From Pseudodesulfovibrio sp. (lineage in GTDB: Bacteria > Desulfobacterota > Desulfovibrionia > Desulfovibrionales > Desulfovibrionaceae), in contig JADGEX010000002.1 in NCBI GenBank assembly GCA_016744135.1, positions 558,001 to 622,000 on the forward strand: DNA of 64,000 nt, given 5' to 3'. Positions within the stretch are counted from its first letter, which is position 1, and each line of letters starts with the position of its first letter. The position numbers were made by a program, and so were the translations under genes. Positions 27,745 to 38,184 of this stretch are shown piece after piece. The notes under the pieces were generated by a model. That model ran no database searches and had not been told where the DNA came from. It saw nothing but the letters and a program-made list of their open reading frames with translations.

Positions 27745-28500
27745 TTATTCGCCCCATTTCCCTTTTTCATTCACTCGAATGTATTTTTGGAACGTGTAAT
27801 AGTATCCGGCAAGCGCATTGCAGAATCCAGCAGCGCCGTCCAGAAAACCGAGCTTTAGAAAATAGAGTTTTATAAAGCGGACTGTGGCGTGAAGTAGTGC
27901 ATTGAGCATGCCGCCGCGTTTACCTTTTTCACGAAGGGAAATCGCTCCTTCCTCAGCATAGTAGTTAATCTTTTCCATATGTTGCTGGAAGGAGTCATAG
28001 GGGTAATGCAGGATGTCACCAGATAGCTTTATGGTCTCTCCGCGAGGCTTGAAGTGATAGTGCGCACCTGAGGCCGAGACTTCCATTTGACCTGTGCGAA
28101 ATACACGGAAAAGGTAATCTGGATACCACCCTGAATGTTTCATGAACCGATTGAAATAGAAGGAGCTTCGTGAAGTATAGTAACCAGAAACGTGCTCCTT
28201 TTTGGAAAGTTTTTTGATGATATTGTCGTGCAATTCGTCTGTCAGAAATTCGTCCTGATCCAATGAGACAACCCAGGTGGTAGTGATTTCCGACAAGGCG
28301 AGTTTGAATTGAGCAACGGGTCCGGGCCAAGGATTGACGATAACCCGAGCGCCACATGCTTCCGCTATTTCTCGGGTGCGATCAGATGAGTCTGAATCTA
28401 CAACGAGTAATTCATCGCAAAAATCAAGCGATTTGAGACATTTCTCAAGCAGCCGTTCACCATTATATGTCAGGACCAATCCGGTCACAGTTTCACGCAT
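27745..28500 (-). CDS. Glycosyltransferase family 2, WaaE-like
   Basis: The protein has 251 residues. A GT-A fold starts VTGLVLTYNGERLLEKCLKS, with the first aspartate pair in VVDSDSSDRT and the DxD-type metal motif in VSLDQDEF. The C-terminal half (HSGWYPDYLFRVFRTG, ALLHATVRFIKLYFLKLGFLDGAAGF) resembles WaaE/KdtX beta-1,4-glucosyltransferases that modify the LPS inner core. Substrate is inferred from this resemblance. It is a separate minus-strand gene, 94 bp upstream of mscS. Confidence 0.85.
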   Translation of the reverse strand: MRETVTGLVLTYNGERLLEKCLKSLDFCDELLVVDSDSSDRTREIAEACGARVIVNPWPGPVAQFKLALSEITTTWVVSLDQDEFLTDELHDNIIKKLSKKEHVSGYYTSRSSFYFNRFMKHSGWYPDYLFRVFRTGQMEVSASGAHYHFKPRGETIKLSGDILHYPYDSFQQHMEKINYYAEEGAISLREKGKRGGMLNALLHATVRFIKLYFLKLGFLDGAAGFCNALAGYYYTFQKYIRVNEKGKWGE

Positions 28501-28599
28501 TGCATCTCCCTTGATTGCTCGCGAATCTTACGCATTTATTCCGAACGGGTCCAATGAAACCTCGTATCTTATTGTGTCATTCATTCTGTTGCCAAAAAT

Positions 28600-28637
28600 A
28601 AAAAAAGCCCCTCTTCGACGAAGAGGGGCCTTTTTTT
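28600..28637 (-). terminator. Terminator after uraA
   Basis: GCCCCTCTT (28607-28615) pairs with AAGAGGGGC (28621-28629) and is flanked by A6 and T7 tracts. On the minus strand it lies about 10 bp after the uraA stop. Confidence 0.92.
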
Positions 28638-28647
28638 CGTTTGAGTA

Positions 28648-30018
28648 TTAGAGATCGGTGCGGTGATCCGGGGCTGCGGGATCGATTTCGTCGGGCAGCG
28701 GTGCATCGCAGTCCTTACAGGGCAGGACGAGGTTCAGAATAACGCCGACAATACCGGCCAGACCGATGCCGCCGAGTTTGACGATGACGAGGTCAAAACT
28801 CATTCCGCCGATACCGAACACGAGAATCATGGCCACGATGGCGAGATTACGTGGAAGCATCAGGTCGGTTCTGGCACGAACAAGCGTGTTGATGCCGATG
28901 ACGGTGATGGCACCGAAGAGCAGGATCATGATGCCGCCCATAACAGGGACGGGGATGGTGCCAAGGAATGCGCCGAGCTTGCCGACAAAGGCCAGCAGGA
29001 TAGCGGTAATGGCGGCCCAGGTCATGATGGCCGGGTTGAAGGCATGGGTCAGTGCAACTGCGCCGGAAACTTCGGAGTAAGTGGTGTTCGGAGGTCCGCC
29101 CAGACATGCAGCCAGGGAAGTGGCAACACCATCGCCGAGCAAGGTGTTTTGGATGCCGGGATCCTTGACGTAATCTTTGCCGGAGATGCCACCTATAGCG
29201 AGAACATCACCAAAGTGTTCGATGGCCGGTGCAATGGCGACCGGGATGATGAACAGGATGGCTTCGAGATTCCAGGTGGGAAATGTGAAGTTCGGGATTG
29301 CCAGAACCGGAGCGTCTGCTATTTTTTGGAAACTGACCAGTGCGGGTGCGGTCCAGTTCTGGAGAGTGCCAGGATCGAAAGCGGCCTGTTGAGCTGCTGA
29401 GAAGCCGGTTGCGTCCAGAATCAGGGATGTGACGTACCCGACTGTGATACCGAGCAGGATCGGGATGAGCTTGATCCAACCTTTACCAAGCAGGGAAGCC
29501 AGGATTGTAGTCAGAAGGGCTGCACCGGCAATGATTATTGCGGTGATATTAGGTACCAGCCAGGCTCCACCATCACCTGAACGTCCCATAGCCATGTGTA
29601 CGGCAACCGGGGCAAGGATCAGGCCGATGACCATGATGACCGGGCCAGTGACGATCGGGGGCAGAACACGGCGAAGCATTTCGGAACCGTAAATACGGAT
29701 CAGGAAGCTGAGTATGACGTAGAGCAGGCCCGCGCCGATTAATCCACACATGGTGGCGGGGATGCCCCAAGTCTGCACGCCATAGATGATGGGGGCGATG
29801 AAGGCAAAGGATGATGCCAGAAAAACAGGCACCTTGCCTTTGGTGATGACTTGGAAAACCAGGGTGCCTGCGCCAGCGGTAAATAAGGCTACGTTGGCGT
29901 CAAGACCGGTCAACAGTGGTACCAGTACCAGTGCGCCGAACGCGACAAAAAGCATTTGCGCGCCGAGCAACGCGTCTTTGGGTCTGAAATTATACTCGGT
30001 GGAATGAATGTTACTCAT
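28648..30018 (-). CDS. uraA: Uracil permease (NCS2 family)
   Basis: The protein has 456 residues with about 14 hydrophobic segments. The family motifs are visible: an [14 protein letters not shown] helix carrying the substrate-binding glutamate, [23 protein letters not shown] and the [16 protein letters not shown] stretch. It imports uracil with protons. AGGAGG precedes the ATG. It is downstream of upp on the same strand, so uptake and salvage of uracil are paired, but a terminator lies between them. Confidence 0.95.
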   Translation of the reverse strand: MSNIHSTEYNFRPKDALLGAQMLFVAFGALVLVPLLTGLDANVALFTAGAGTLVFQVITKGKVPVFLASSFAFIAPIIYGVQTWGIPATMCGLIGAGLLYVILSFLIRIYGSEMLRRVLPPIVTGPVIMVIGLILAPVAVHMAMGRSGDGGAWLVPNITAIIIAGAALLTTILASLLGKGWIKLIPILLGITVGYVTSLILDATGFSAAQQAAFDPGTLQNWTAPALVSFQKIADAPVLAIPNFTFPTWNLEAILFIIPVAIAPAIEHFGDVLAIGGISGKDYVKDPGIQNTLLGDGVATSLAACLGGPPNTTYSEVSGAVALTHAFNPAIMTWAAITAILLAFVGKLGAFLGTIPVPVMGGIMILLFGAITVIGINTLVRARTDLMLPRNLAIVAMILVFGIGGMSFDLVIVKLGGIGLAGIVGVILNLVLPCKDCDAPLPDEIDPAAPDHRTDL

Positions 30019-30112
30019 AATGTGCCAACTCCTCCTCTCGGGCGTTATCGTGAGAGTCCTTTACAGTACAGACTTCACGGAGCGCCATTAATGGTTGCCC
30101 CCCTAAAAATTC

Positions 30113-30142
30113 CAAAAAAAGACACGCTGTGAAGCGTGTCTT
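30113..30142 (-). terminator. Terminator between upp and uraA
   Basis: AAGACACGC (30119-30127) pairs with GCGTGTCTT (30134-30142). An A7 run on plus at 30114-30120 gives a T tract on the minus strand. It lies 6 bp after the upp stop and would lower read-through into uraA. Confidence 0.85.
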
Positions 30143-30147
30143 CATAC

Positions 30148-30774
30148 CTACTTGGTACCGAATATTTTGTCTCCCGCGTCTCCAAGACCGGGGATAATGT
30201 ATCCGATGTCGTTGAGTCGCTCATCAAGAGCGGCTGTGTAAATATCCACTTCGGGATGGTCGTTGAGAATGCGATCAACGCCTTCAGGCGCGGCACACAG
30301 GAACAGGCCTCGGATAGATTTACAGCCAGCGTCTTTGAGCAGACGGATGGTTGCCTCCAGAGTACCGCCAGTGGCCAACATGGGATCAAGGATGAGCGCG
30401 GTGCGTTCTTCGATCTTGTTGGCGAGCTTGACGTAGTACTGGACAGGCTCAAGGGTCTCTTCGTCGCGATAAAAACCGACAACGGATGCTTTAGCGCCGG
30501 GAATCATATCAAACACGCCGTCCATCATACCTAAACCTGCGCGCAGGATAGGCACGACAGTGACCATTTTGCCCTTGATGCAGTCGACTTCGACGTCACC
30601 GGCCCATCCCTTGATGGTTTTCTTTTCGGTTGCGAAGTCTTTTGTGGCTTCGTACGTCAGAAGACGGGTGATCTCGTTTGACAGCGTGCGAAAATGGCTG
30701 GTGGAAATGTCATAAGAACGAAGCAGGCCGACTTTGTGTCGGATAAGCGGGTGATCTACCAGATGTAAGGCCAC
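30148..30774 (-). CDS. upp: Uracil phosphoribosyltransferase
   Basis: The protein has 208 residues. It makes UMP from uracil and PRPP. The PRPP loop is in [17 protein letters not shown], and [13 protein letters not shown] and the C-terminal [16 protein letters not shown] are typical. The start is a GTG at 30774 preceded by AAGGAG six bases upstream, giving [14 protein letters not shown], the usual family start. It is the promoter-proximal gene of the upp-uraA pair. Confidence 0.97.
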   Translation of the reverse strand: MALHLVDHPLIRHKVGLLRSYDISTSHFRTLSNEITRLLTYEATKDFATEKKTIKGWAGDVEVDCIKGKMVTVVPILRAGLGMMDGVFDMIPGAKASVVGFYRDEETLEPVQYYVKLANKIEERTALILDPMLATGGTLEATIRLLKDAGCKSIRGLFLCAAPEGVDRILNDHPEVDIYTAALDERLNDIGYIIPGLGDAGDKIFGTK

Positions 30775-30952
30775 AGGCTCTCCTTGTGTGCTGGTGTTTT
30801 ATAAAATATAGTAATGAAAGTTGCGATTGCGCAAAATTTCCCCTTTCTAAGCTGATGGACGGCGTGGGTCAAGACCCAATTTGGGCTACGTTTAATGTAT
30901 AAAATCAATTTGAATTTTACTTTCCAATGATTCCCGGTATATCGTCCATTTC

Positions 30953-32629
30953 ATGGTTGAAGAGAAAAAAATGAACATATGGAAGAGGAACGTGGACTTC
31001 TCGGACAGAGGAGTGCGTCTGGATAAATTCTGGGGGCGCGAGCTGGCTGACGAAGGAGTCTCACGCGGACGGGTCAAATCCTGGATTGAATCCGGCATGG
31101 CTATCGTCGATGGGCAGAGTGTAACCAAAGGTAAACAAAAGCTTTTAGGTGGAGAGCAGGTCTCCATTGGGGCTGAAGACATACTGATGGGGGAGAATGC
31201 CCCTGAACCGGTCGCCGGTGATCTGTCGGTATTGTTTGAAGACGAGCACATGCTCGTGGTGGAAAAACGCGCCGGGGTCACAACTCATCCCGCGCCAGCG
31301 GAAAAGGGACCGACTCTGGTTAATTATCTGCTGCATCAGTGGCCGGATATTGCGGCCGATGTGTCAGGCATGGACGAACAACGTCCTGGCATCGTGCATC
31401 GACTGGATAAGGATACGTCAGGTATCATGGCGGTTGCTCGTACTGAAGCTGCTCGGTTGAAACTGGCATCTGATTTTGCCGAGCGCAAAGTACACAAGGT
31501 ATATCTTGCCATTGTTCACGGTTGTCCATCCCAACCTTATGGCACTATTGATGCGCCTATGGGACGCCATCCAAGTCAGAAAACACGCATGGCCGTTGTC
31601 GACAAGGGTGGACGAGATGCCCGAAGTGAATATCGAGTTCTTTGGACTGGTCCTCGCGGGTTGGCTTCGCTGGTGGCCGTGCGTATTCATACAGGACGAA
31701 CCCATCAGATTCGTGTGCATATGGCGCATCTTGGTCATCCGCTTTTGGGTGATTCGGTCTATGGCTCACGGGAAAATGTTGATTGGTCACGTCGGCCTGA
31801 TTCGTTGGCCACGTTGGCTCCGCGTCAAATGCTCCATGCTTTTTATCTTTCAGTCACGCACCCTGTGACAGGTGAGAAGATTACTCGATGGCAGGCACCT
31901 CCCACAGATTTCCAGACTTTGCTGTCCGGTTTGACACGTGAGTGTCTGCGAGTAGGGATCGTTGGTATGCCTGGTTGTGGTAAATCCACAATGCTTAAGG
32001 CTTTGCGTGGTTTGGAGCTGCCCTGTTTTAGTGCTGATGATAGTGTTGCTGTCCTTTACGGACCGGATGGTGATGGCGCATCCATGATTCGGCAAAGGTT
32101 TGGTGGTCAATATTCGCTTGAAGACGGGAGCGTGGACAAACCTGCCTTGTTTCAAGCCATGCAGACTTCAGAGACCATGCGCCGAGAGGTCATGGACCTG
32201 ATTCATCCCATGGTGCGTCATGAGTGCGAAGAGTTCTTTAAAGAGCATCGTGACGAAGTGGCTGCATTTGCCGAAGTACCGCTGCTGTTGGAGTCGGGAT
32301 GGCACAAGGGTGGCCGTGTGGATATGGTGGCCGGAGTCTCGTGTCCTGAAGAAAAGCGGACAGGCGAGTTGCGTGAAAAACGTGGGCTCGATGTTGAAAC
32401 TCTGGCTGTGTTCGATTCGTGGCAATGGTCGGAGAAAGACAAGCTTGCGGCATGCGATCTGGTGCTGAGCAATGCTGGCGGCGTGGAAGATTTGCAGATT
32501 GAGGCTGGCAGGTTGCGAGATTTTGCCTGCGACAAGGCTGAGCGTCGTAACCGAGAATTCGAGGACTGGATGGAAGGGTTGTGGCCCAATTTGGCCGATG
32601 AGTTTTCGGCTGAGGGGGCTGATGCATGA
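30953..32629 (+). CDS. Fusion of RluA-family pseudouridine synthase and dephospho-CoA kinase
   Basis: The protein has 558 residues. The first part (about 1-325) is an RluD-type pseudouridine synthase: an S4-like RNA-binding segment (RGVRLDKFWGRELADEGVSRGRVK), then the catalytic motif PGIVHRLDKDTSG (Asp near 152) and RIHTGRTHQIRVHMAHLGHP. The second part (about 332-530) is CoaE: P-loop GIVGMPGCGKST, ADDSVAVLY, the IHPMVR motif and AEVPLLLESGW. So one chain may modify rRNA and complete CoA synthesis. The start is uncertain: ATG 30953 has no clear ribosome-binding site, and ATG 30971 is preceded by GAAGAG. It overlaps the next gene by 4 bp. Confidence 0.9.
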   Translation: MVEEKKMNIWKRNVDFSDRGVRLDKFWGRELADEGVSRGRVKSWIESGMAIVDGQSVTKGKQKLLGGEQVSIGAEDILMGENAPEPVAGDLSVLFEDEHMLVVEKRAGVTTHPAPAEKGPTLVNYLLHQWPDIAADVSGMDEQRPGIVHRLDKDTSGIMAVARTEAARLKLASDFAERKVHKVYLAIVHGCPSQPYGTIDAPMGRHPSQKTRMAVVDKGGRDARSEYRVLWTGPRGLASLVAVRIHTGRTHQIRVHMAHLGHPLLGDSVYGSRENVDWSRRPDSLATLAPRQMLHAFYLSVTHPVTGEKITRWQAPPTDFQTLLSGLTRECLRVGIVGMPGCGKSTMLKALRGLELPCFSADDSVAVLYGPDGDGASMIRQRFGGQYSLEDGSVDKPALFQAMQTSETMRREVMDLIHPMVRHECEEFFKEHRDEVAAFAEVPLLLESGWHKGGRVDMVAGVSCPEEKRTGELREKRGLDVETLAVFDSWQWSEKDKLAACDLVLSNAGGVEDLQIEAGRLRDFACDKAERRNREFEDWMEGLWPNLADEFSAEGADA

Positions 32630-33366
32630 TCCCCATTCGTGACAATGTGCCGAGGCTTACCACCCCCTACGGGGTGGGCCTCATCATTGTCATCAATGTG
32701 GTAGTTTTTCTGTACACCCTGACGGTGGGGACGCGTGAGCTCGCTTATCTGTACCATTTGTTCGGAGTTGTACCAGCCCGGTTCTTTTCACCGGACTGGG
32801 CTGCATGGGCTGGGTATCCAGACAGTTTGGGGTGGCCGCTTTTTTCCTATATGTTTTTGCATGGCGGCTGGCTGCATATTATTATGAATATGTGGATGCT
32901 TTGGCTGTTTGGAGACAATATTGAAGATGTCACGGGCCATGGCCGGTTCGTGCTGTTCTATTTGTTGTGTGGTCTTGCGGCAGTGAGTTTGCACATGGTG
33001 TTTGAGTCGGATTCGACAATTCCCATTGTGGGCGCATCCGGGGCTGTGGCTGGTGTCATGGGGGCCTATGTCTTTTTGTACCCTCATGGTCGAGTTACTG
33101 TTTTGGTGCCCATCATTATTATTCCACTTTTTTTTCAGGTGCCGTCATTTCTTTTTCTTGGCATCTGGTTTCTCTCTCAGGTGGCATCTGGCATTACGTC
33201 TGCCGCGCAGCAGGCCGCGCATGGCGTGGCCTGGTGGGCTCATGTCGGCGGTTTTATTGCCGGCGCGATTCTTATTCGCTGGTTCAAGCGTCCGGGAAGT
33301 TGCAAGTATTGTTATAACCCGGACACCAAGGATTACGATCCGGAATCATTGGATCACGACCTTTGA
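32626..33366 (+). CDS. Rhomboid family intramembrane serine protease
   Basis: The protein has 246 residues with six or seven hydrophobic segments. The catalytic serine is Ser138 in VGASGAVAGVMGAY and the catalytic histidine is His206 in WWAHVGGFIAGA. An HGGWLHIIMNMWMLW motif, diagnostic of rhomboids, lies in the second helix. It cleaves membrane proteins within the bilayer; the substrate is unknown. The ATGA overlap with the RluD-CoaE gene implies coupled translation. A short C-terminal tail with CKYC might bind metal. Confidence 0.93.
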   Translation: MIPIRDNVPRLTTPYGVGLIIVINVVVFLYTLTVGTRELAYLYHLFGVVPARFFSPDWAAWAGYPDSLGWPLFSYMFLHGGWLHIIMNMWMLWLFGDNIEDVTGHGRFVLFYLLCGLAAVSLHMVFESDSTIPIVGASGAVAGVMGAYVFLYPHGRVTVLVPIIIIPLFFQVPSFLFLGIWFLSQVASGITSAAQQAAHGVAWWAHVGGFIAGAILIRWFKRPGSCKYCYNPDTKDYDPESLDHDL

Positions 33367-33392
33367 ACGTCGTTGTATTAACGCTTTTGGGG

Positions 33393-33950
33393 CTATTGGC
33401 TCGGGATCATGAATGATGTCACCTTGCGAACACCCTCAACTCCTTTGGCAATTTTGATGGCCAGTTGAGCTTCTTTTTTGTTTCGAATCATGCCGAGCAA
33501 AACAACTTCTCCGTTCATGGTTTCCTGTTCGATCTGTGTGGCTGAGAGGTCTCCTTCAGCGATCAGTGCCGCACGTACGCTGGCAGCGATTTCCAGATCG
33601 TTCGTAGTCGTGTCGGATTCTTTGACGAAGTACTTGGTTACTTTTTTTACACCATCCGTGGCCTTGGCAGTTTTGTATGCAAAAGACTGAAATGCAGTAT
33701 CATTGATAGCTCCTACGAGATAGACGTGTTTCAAGAAACAGTAGGCATGAATTTGGAGAGCCTTTTTGCCGTCTTTGTCGGCCATGGCTTTTTTGATGGA
33801 AAGAGAAATTTCTTTGTCTGCGGTTTGGTCGCCGACACTGCGTTCATCACGTGCACTGCCGTATATAGCTCCCCATGGAGTCCAGGCTATGGTAGATATG
33901 GCGAGGCAAACGATAAGCAGGGTAGAGAGTATCAATTTGGGGTTTTTCAT
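33393..33950 (-). CDS. Exported BON-domain protein
   Basis: The protein has 185 residues. The start is ATG 33950, directly after AGGAGGA; a longer frame to 34007 lacks such a site. A signal peptide or anchor (about 5-22) is followed by two BON domains, each with the pattern of VYLVGAINDTAFQSFAYKTAKATDGVKKV and VVLLGMIRNKKEAQLAIKIA. Such proteins lie in the periplasm or at the outer membrane and bind phospholipid. It is divergent from cbpA and convergent with the rhomboid gene. Envelope stress function is inference. Confidence 0.85.
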   Translation of the reverse strand: MKNPKLILSTLLIVCLAISTIAWTPWGAIYGSARDERSVGDQTADKEISLSIKKAMADKDGKKALQIHAYCFLKHVYLVGAINDTAFQSFAYKTAKATDGVKKVTKYFVKESDTTTNDLEIAASVRAALIAEGDLSATQIEQETMNGEVVLLGMIRNKKEAQLAIKIAKGVEGVRKVTSFMIPSQ

Positions 33951-34014
33951 GATTCCTCCTAAAACGACTGTGGAAAACTTTGTGGAAAACTTGTATGAAG
34001 ATTCCACTTATACA

Positions 34015-34040
34015 CTTGACACAGAGTGAGAGCATATTAA
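34015..34040 (+). promoter_or_regulatory. Possible heat-shock-type promoter of cbpA-cbpM-clpB
   Basis: CTTGAC at 34015-34020 and a CATATTAA segment at 34033-34040 are spaced by 12 bp, near a sigma-32 arrangement. The same TTGACA could pair with a sigma-70 -10, but none is good at 17 bp. The chaperone genes downstream make heat-shock control plausible. Confidence 0.35.
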
Positions 34041-34098
34041 CTTAGAAAAGCATCGACGAAAATATTTTTTTTGTTTTCAGGAAAGGAACACGATTCGA

Positions 34099-35064
34099 AT
34101 GGAATATAGAGATTATTACAAACTCCTCGGAGTTTCTCGCTCATCGTCCAAGGATGAAATTAGTAAGGCCTTTAAAAAATTGGCTCGCAAGTATCATCCT
34201 GACCTTAATCCGAACAACCCGGAAGCGGAAGCTAAGTTTAAGGAGATCAACGAAGCCTACGAAGTTCTCAAAGATGCGAAGAAGCGCAAACTGTATGATC
34301 AGTTCGGCTCCAACTGGGAGCATGGGCAGAATTTTCAGCCGCCGCCCGGATACGAGAATATGCAGTATGGTGGTGGCGGTGGATTTGGCGGCGGGGCCGG
34401 ATTCTCAGATTTTTTCGAGACCATTTTTGGTGGTGGTGGCGGCCCGGGTGGCGCAAGTTTTCGCGGAGGTTTTCAGCAAGGCGGTGGCTATCAACAGCGT
34501 CCACGACGCGGTTCCGATTCCGAGGCATCCTATGAGATGACGTTGGAAGAGGCTTTTCGCGGTGGCAAGAAGTCCATCACTGTGCAGGAGCAGGTCACCG
34601 GTCCGGAAGGCTTCCCGCATATGAACACCAAGACTCTTGAGATCAACGTGCCGCCGGGTATCAAAGATGGGCAGAAGATCCGTCTGGCCGGACAGGGCAA
34701 CCCCGGTATGGGCGGTGGGCCCAAGGGAGATCTGTATCTCAAGATCAGGCTTATGTCTCATCACATGTTCAAGGTGTCTGATGCAGACGTTATTCTCGAT
34801 CTGCCTCTGGCGCCTTGGGAAGCCGCACTGGGTGCAAACCTGCGTATCCCTACTCTTGACGGTGCAGTGGAAATGAAAATTCCGCCAGGCATTGGTTCCG
34901 GCAAGAAATTGCGAATCAAGGGCAAAGGATTGGGAGCCGGTGCAAAGAAAGGTGATCAGTTCGTGCGTATTATGATTCAGGTCCCCGAGCGACTCTCCAA
35001 CGAAGAACGTGAGTTATTGGAGAAGCTGCAAGAAGTGTCCGATTTCACACCGAGAAATTTCTGA
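34099..35064 (+). CDS. cbpA: DnaJ-type co-chaperone CbpA (no zinc finger)
   Basis: The protein has 321 residues. The J-domain (about 4-70) has the HPD motif in [11 protein letters not shown] Gly/Phe-rich linker (about 95-135) leads straight into the C-terminal substrate-binding domains, without the Cys-rich zinc finger of DnaJ, so it is CbpA-class. It delivers substrates to DnaK. The next gene encodes CbpM, its specific modulator, and clpB follows, so these act as one disaggregation module with DnaK and GrpE encoded at 42.8-45.5 kb. Confidence 0.93.
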   Translation: MEYRDYYKLLGVSRSSSKDEISKAFKKLARKYHPDLNPNNPEAEAKFKEINEAYEVLKDAKKRKLYDQFGSNWEHGQNFQPPPGYENMQYGGGGGFGGGAGFSDFFETIFGGGGGPGGASFRGGFQQGGGYQQRPRRGSDSEASYEMTLEEAFRGGKKSITVQEQVTGPEGFPHMNTKTLEINVPPGIKDGQKIRLAGQGNPGMGGGPKGDLYLKIRLMSHHMFKVSDADVILDLPLAPWEAALGANLRIPTLDGAVEMKIPPGIGSGKKLRIKGKGLGAGAKKGDQFVRIMIQVPERLSNEERELLEKLQEVSDFTPRNF

Positions 35065-35076
35065 GGAAATTGAACT

Positions 35077-35412
35077 ATGACCACACGAAAGCTTCAGGAA
35101 ATGTTGTTGCAACTGCCCGGTTTGAATTTGCCGGAACGCAGTGAGTATGTGGCTTGGGCGCAGCTTGTGCAGTTGACCAGTATTCAACCTGCTCAGGTTT
35201 CAGAACTGGTTGACCTTGGTTGGATCAGTCCCAAGAAGACGAACGCGGAGGAGTATTTGTTCCGACTGCGTGATGTCTATCGCATTCATAAGCTCATGCG
35301 GCTGGTCAATGATCTGGATATGTCGTTTAACTCCGGCTCCATAATTGTGGACTTGCTGGAGCGGGTGGAAGAATTAGAAAAAGAAGTCATAGAGTTGAAG
35401 AGGCTTGTATAA
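35077..35412 (+). CDS. cbpM: Chaperone modulator CbpM
   Basis: The protein has 111 residues. It has the MerR-like helical fold of CbpM (SELVDLGWISPKKTNAEEYLFRLRDVYRIHKLMRLVNDLDM) with a C-terminal coiled coil (LLERVEELEKEVIELKRLV). CbpM binds the J-domain of CbpA and inhibits it. It lies 12 bp after cbpA and 31 bp before clpB. A MerR-like transcription regulator is the alternative, but the cbpA linkage supports CbpM. Confidence 0.85.
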   Translation: MTTRKLQEMLLQLPGLNLPERSEYVAWAQLVQLTSIQPAQVSELVDLGWISPKKTNAEEYLFRLRDVYRIHKLMRLVNDLDMSFNSGSIIVDLLERVEELEKEVIELKRLV

Positions 35413-35443
35413 CGGAGCTTTTTCACCTCTAAGGAGGTAAAAT

Positions 35444-38041
35444 ATGGATCCGAATACTTTTACGAAAAAAACACAGGACGCTGTTTCCGAGGCCCAGAAT
35501 CTGGCCATTCGAAGCGGACATCAGCAAATCGATTGCGAGCATCTCATGCACGCTCTTGTTACGCAGGAGCAGGGGTTGGTTCCCCAAATCCTGCGAAAAC
35601 TCGGAGTGGCCCCTGATGCCTACCTTGGCGCCATTGACGCCGAAATAGCTAAAATGCCCCGTGTGACCGGTTCCGGCGCACGCCCCGACCAGATCGTTGT
35701 CACCCCGCGTATGCAGAAAGCATTGGTGGCGGCTGACGACATGCGCAAACGTATGAAGGACGAGTTTGTTTCCGTGGAACACGTATTCGTTGTTCTTATG
35801 GACGAATCAACTTCTTCTGGCGTGGGCCGTGTGAATAAGCAATTCGGTTTGGACAAGAATAAGGTCCTTGGTGCGCTTGAGGAAGTGCGTGGTAAACAGC
35901 GCGTTACGTCCGACAATCCCGAAGCCACATACGATTCGCTCAAGAAGTACGGACGTGACCTTGTTGAAGAGGCCCGGTCCGGCAAACTCGATCCGGTCAT
36001 TGGTCGGGATAGCGAGATTCGTCGAGTTATCCGTATCCTTTCCCGTCGCACCAAGAATAACCCGGTGCTCATCGGTGAGGCCGGTGTCGGAAAGACCGCC
36101 ATTGCCGAGGGATTGGCCCAGCGTATCGTCAAGGGCGATGTGCCCGAGGGGCTCAAGGACAAGACCGTCTTTTCGCTGGACATGGGTTCGCTCATTGCCG
36201 GTGCAAAGTATCGCGGTGAGTTCGAGGAACGGCTCAAGGCCGTGCTTAAGGAAGTGCAGGAATCCGCTGGACAGATCCTTATGTTCATTGATGAATTGCA
36301 CACCATTGTGGGCGCGGGCAAGACTGATGGTGCCATGGACGCGGGGAATATCCTGAAGCCCATGCTGGCTCGTGGAGAACTCCATTGTATTGGTGCGACC
36401 ACCATTGACGAGTATCGTAAGTACATTGAGAAGGATCCGGCTCTTGAACGCCGTTTCCAGACTGTGCTTGTGGAAGAGCCGAACGTGGAAGACACCATCT
36501 CCATCCTGCGCGGACTGCGCGAGCGGTTTGAAGTGCATCATGGTGTGCGCATTGCAGATGGGGCGATAGTGGAAGCTGCCGTGTTGTCCAATCGTTATAT
36601 AATGGACCGTCAATTGCCGGATAAGGCTATTGACCTTATTGATGAGGCCGCAGCGTTGATCCGTACAGAGATTGACTCCCAGCCTTATGAGTTGGACAAG
36701 GCCAATCGTCAGGTCATGCAGCTCGAAATCGAGCGTGAAGCATTGAAACGGGAGTCGGACAAGGCTTCTCGTGAACGATTGGTGGAATTGGAAAAGAAGT
36801 TGGCTGAGATCAAAGAAAATCAATCGGTTCTTTTGGCCCAATGGGAAAATGAGAAAGGGAGCATCGAACGCCTGCGTTCCTTGAAAGAAGATATAGAAAT
36901 AACGCGTCGTGAAGTTGACGAAGCCAAGCGTGTGCTTGACTACAACCGTGCCGCTGAATTGGAATATGGTCGGCTGGCAACATTGGAAAAAGATCTTAAC
37001 GCGCGAAACGAGGCCTTGGAATCCGGGGACACGCCGCGCATGGTCAGGGAAGAAGTCGGCCCGGATGATGTGGCTCAAGTTATAGCCCGATGGACCGGTA
37101 TTCCGGTGTCCCGCCTGATGGAAGGAGAACGTGAGAAGCTGCTCAAGCTCGGCGATATGCTGCATGAGCGGGTTATTGGTCAGGACGACGCTGTTCAAGC
37201 AGTGGCTGATGCTGTTCTGCGTGCTCGTGCAGGTCTCAAGGACCCGAGTAAACCAATCGGTTCGTTTATTTTCCTCGGTCCCACGGGTGTTGGAAAGACA
37301 GAACTGTGCAAGACGCTTGCGTCCGCCCTGTTCGATTCCGAGGACAATATGGTTCGTATCGACATGTCCGAATATATGGAAAAGCACACCGTGGCCCGAC
37401 TCATCGGTGCGCCTCCGGGTTATATCGGGTATGACGAAGGTGGTCAGTTGACTGAGGCTGTCAGGCGCAAGCCATACTCGGTCATTTTGTTTGACGAAAT
37501 CGAAAAGGCGCACCATGACGTGTTCAATGTGCTCCTTCAGATTCTCGATGACGGACGACTGACTGATTCTCATGGTCGGACCGTGGATTTCAAGAATACT
37601 ATCGTCATTATGACGAGTAATCTTGGTGCAGAGTATATGCTGGATGGCATTGACCAGACCGGCGAGTTCCGGGAAGGCGTGGAAGCGCAGGTCATGGACG
37701 TTCTGCGTCATCATTTCCGACCTGAGTTTCTCAATCGTGTGGATGAGACCGTGTTGTTTCGACCACTTACGCCGACCCAGCTTGCAGGTATTATTGATCT
37801 GCTGGTGGCAGGATTGCGTTCCCGGTTAGAAGATCGAAAGATCGAGTTGGTGCTTACGGAAAAGGCCAAGGCGTTTATCGCTGAATCTGCGTATGAACCG
37901 AGCTTTGGTGCGCGTCCCCTTCATCGTTACCTGCAGGCACATTTGGAAACACCACTTGCAAAGCTGCTTATCAGCGGAGAATTGGCGGATGGCGCCTCTG
38001 TGACTGTGGACGAAAAAGATGGCAGACTGATGTTCGTATAA
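35444..38041 (+). CDS. clpB: ATP-dependent disaggregase ClpB
   Basis: The protein has 865 residues, full length. An N-terminal Clp repeat domain (about 1-145) is followed by AAA-1 with Walker [10 protein letters not shown] (about 206-214), a coiled-coil middle domain (about 410-520), AAA-2 with Walker [10 protein letters not shown] (about 610-618) and a C-terminal D2 small domain. It extracts proteins from aggregates together with DnaK and CbpA. AAGGAGG precedes the start, which is the normal [13 protein letters not shown]. It is the last gene before a terminator. Confidence 0.98.
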   Translation: MDPNTFTKKTQDAVSEAQNLAIRSGHQQIDCEHLMHALVTQEQGLVPQILRKLGVAPDAYLGAIDAEIAKMPRVTGSGARPDQIVVTPRMQKALVAADDMRKRMKDEFVSVEHVFVVLMDESTSSGVGRVNKQFGLDKNKVLGALEEVRGKQRVTSDNPEATYDSLKKYGRDLVEEARSGKLDPVIGRDSEIRRVIRILSRRTKNNPVLIGEAGVGKTAIAEGLAQRIVKGDVPEGLKDKTVFSLDMGSLIAGAKYRGEFEERLKAVLKEVQESAGQILMFIDELHTIVGAGKTDGAMDAGNILKPMLARGELHCIGATTIDEYRKYIEKDPALERRFQTVLVEEPNVEDTISILRGLRERFEVHHGVRIADGAIVEAAVLSNRYIMDRQLPDKAIDLIDEAAALIRTEIDSQPYELDKANRQVMQLEIEREALKRESDKASRERLVELEKKLAEIKENQSVLLAQWENEKGSIERLRSLKEDIEITRREVDEAKRVLDYNRAAELEYGRLATLEKDLNARNEALESGDTPRMVREEVGPDDVAQVIARWTGIPVSRLMEGEREKLLKLGDMLHERVIGQDDAVQAVADAVLRARAGLKDPSKPIGSFIFLGPTGVGKTELCKTLASALFDSEDNMVRIDMSEYMEKHTVARLIGAPPGYIGYDEGGQLTEAVRRKPYSVILFDEIEKAHHDVFNVLLQILDDGRLTDSHGRTVDFKNTIVIMTSNLGAEYMLDGIDQTGEFREGVEAQVMDVLRHHFRPEFLNRVDETVLFRPLTPTQLAGIIDLLVAGLRSRLEDRKIELVLTEKAKAFIAESAYEPSFGARPLHRYLQAHLETPLAKLLISGELADGASVTVDEKDGRLMFV

Positions 38042-38063
38042 ATATAGAGTACAACGAAAGTAT

Positions 38064-38099
38064 AAGGCCGGCATCCGAGATGGGTGTCGGTCTTTTTTT
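38064..38099 (+). terminator. Terminator after clpB
   Basis: A 13-bp imperfect stem (38064-38076 with 38082-38094) is followed by a run of seven T. Confidence 0.88.
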
Positions 38100-38184
38100 A
38101 TGATAAACGATACAAAGCGTTTCTTGACTAATGTAGTCGACTTCTGAAAGGTTGCACTCTCAACTTTTTGGAATCAAGGATTGT

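Noticed and set aside
35807..37714. A 635-codon open frame on the minus strand opposite clpB.
   Set aside because: ClpB is certain on the plus strand, and the antisense product has no domain features. It is a codon-bias shadow.
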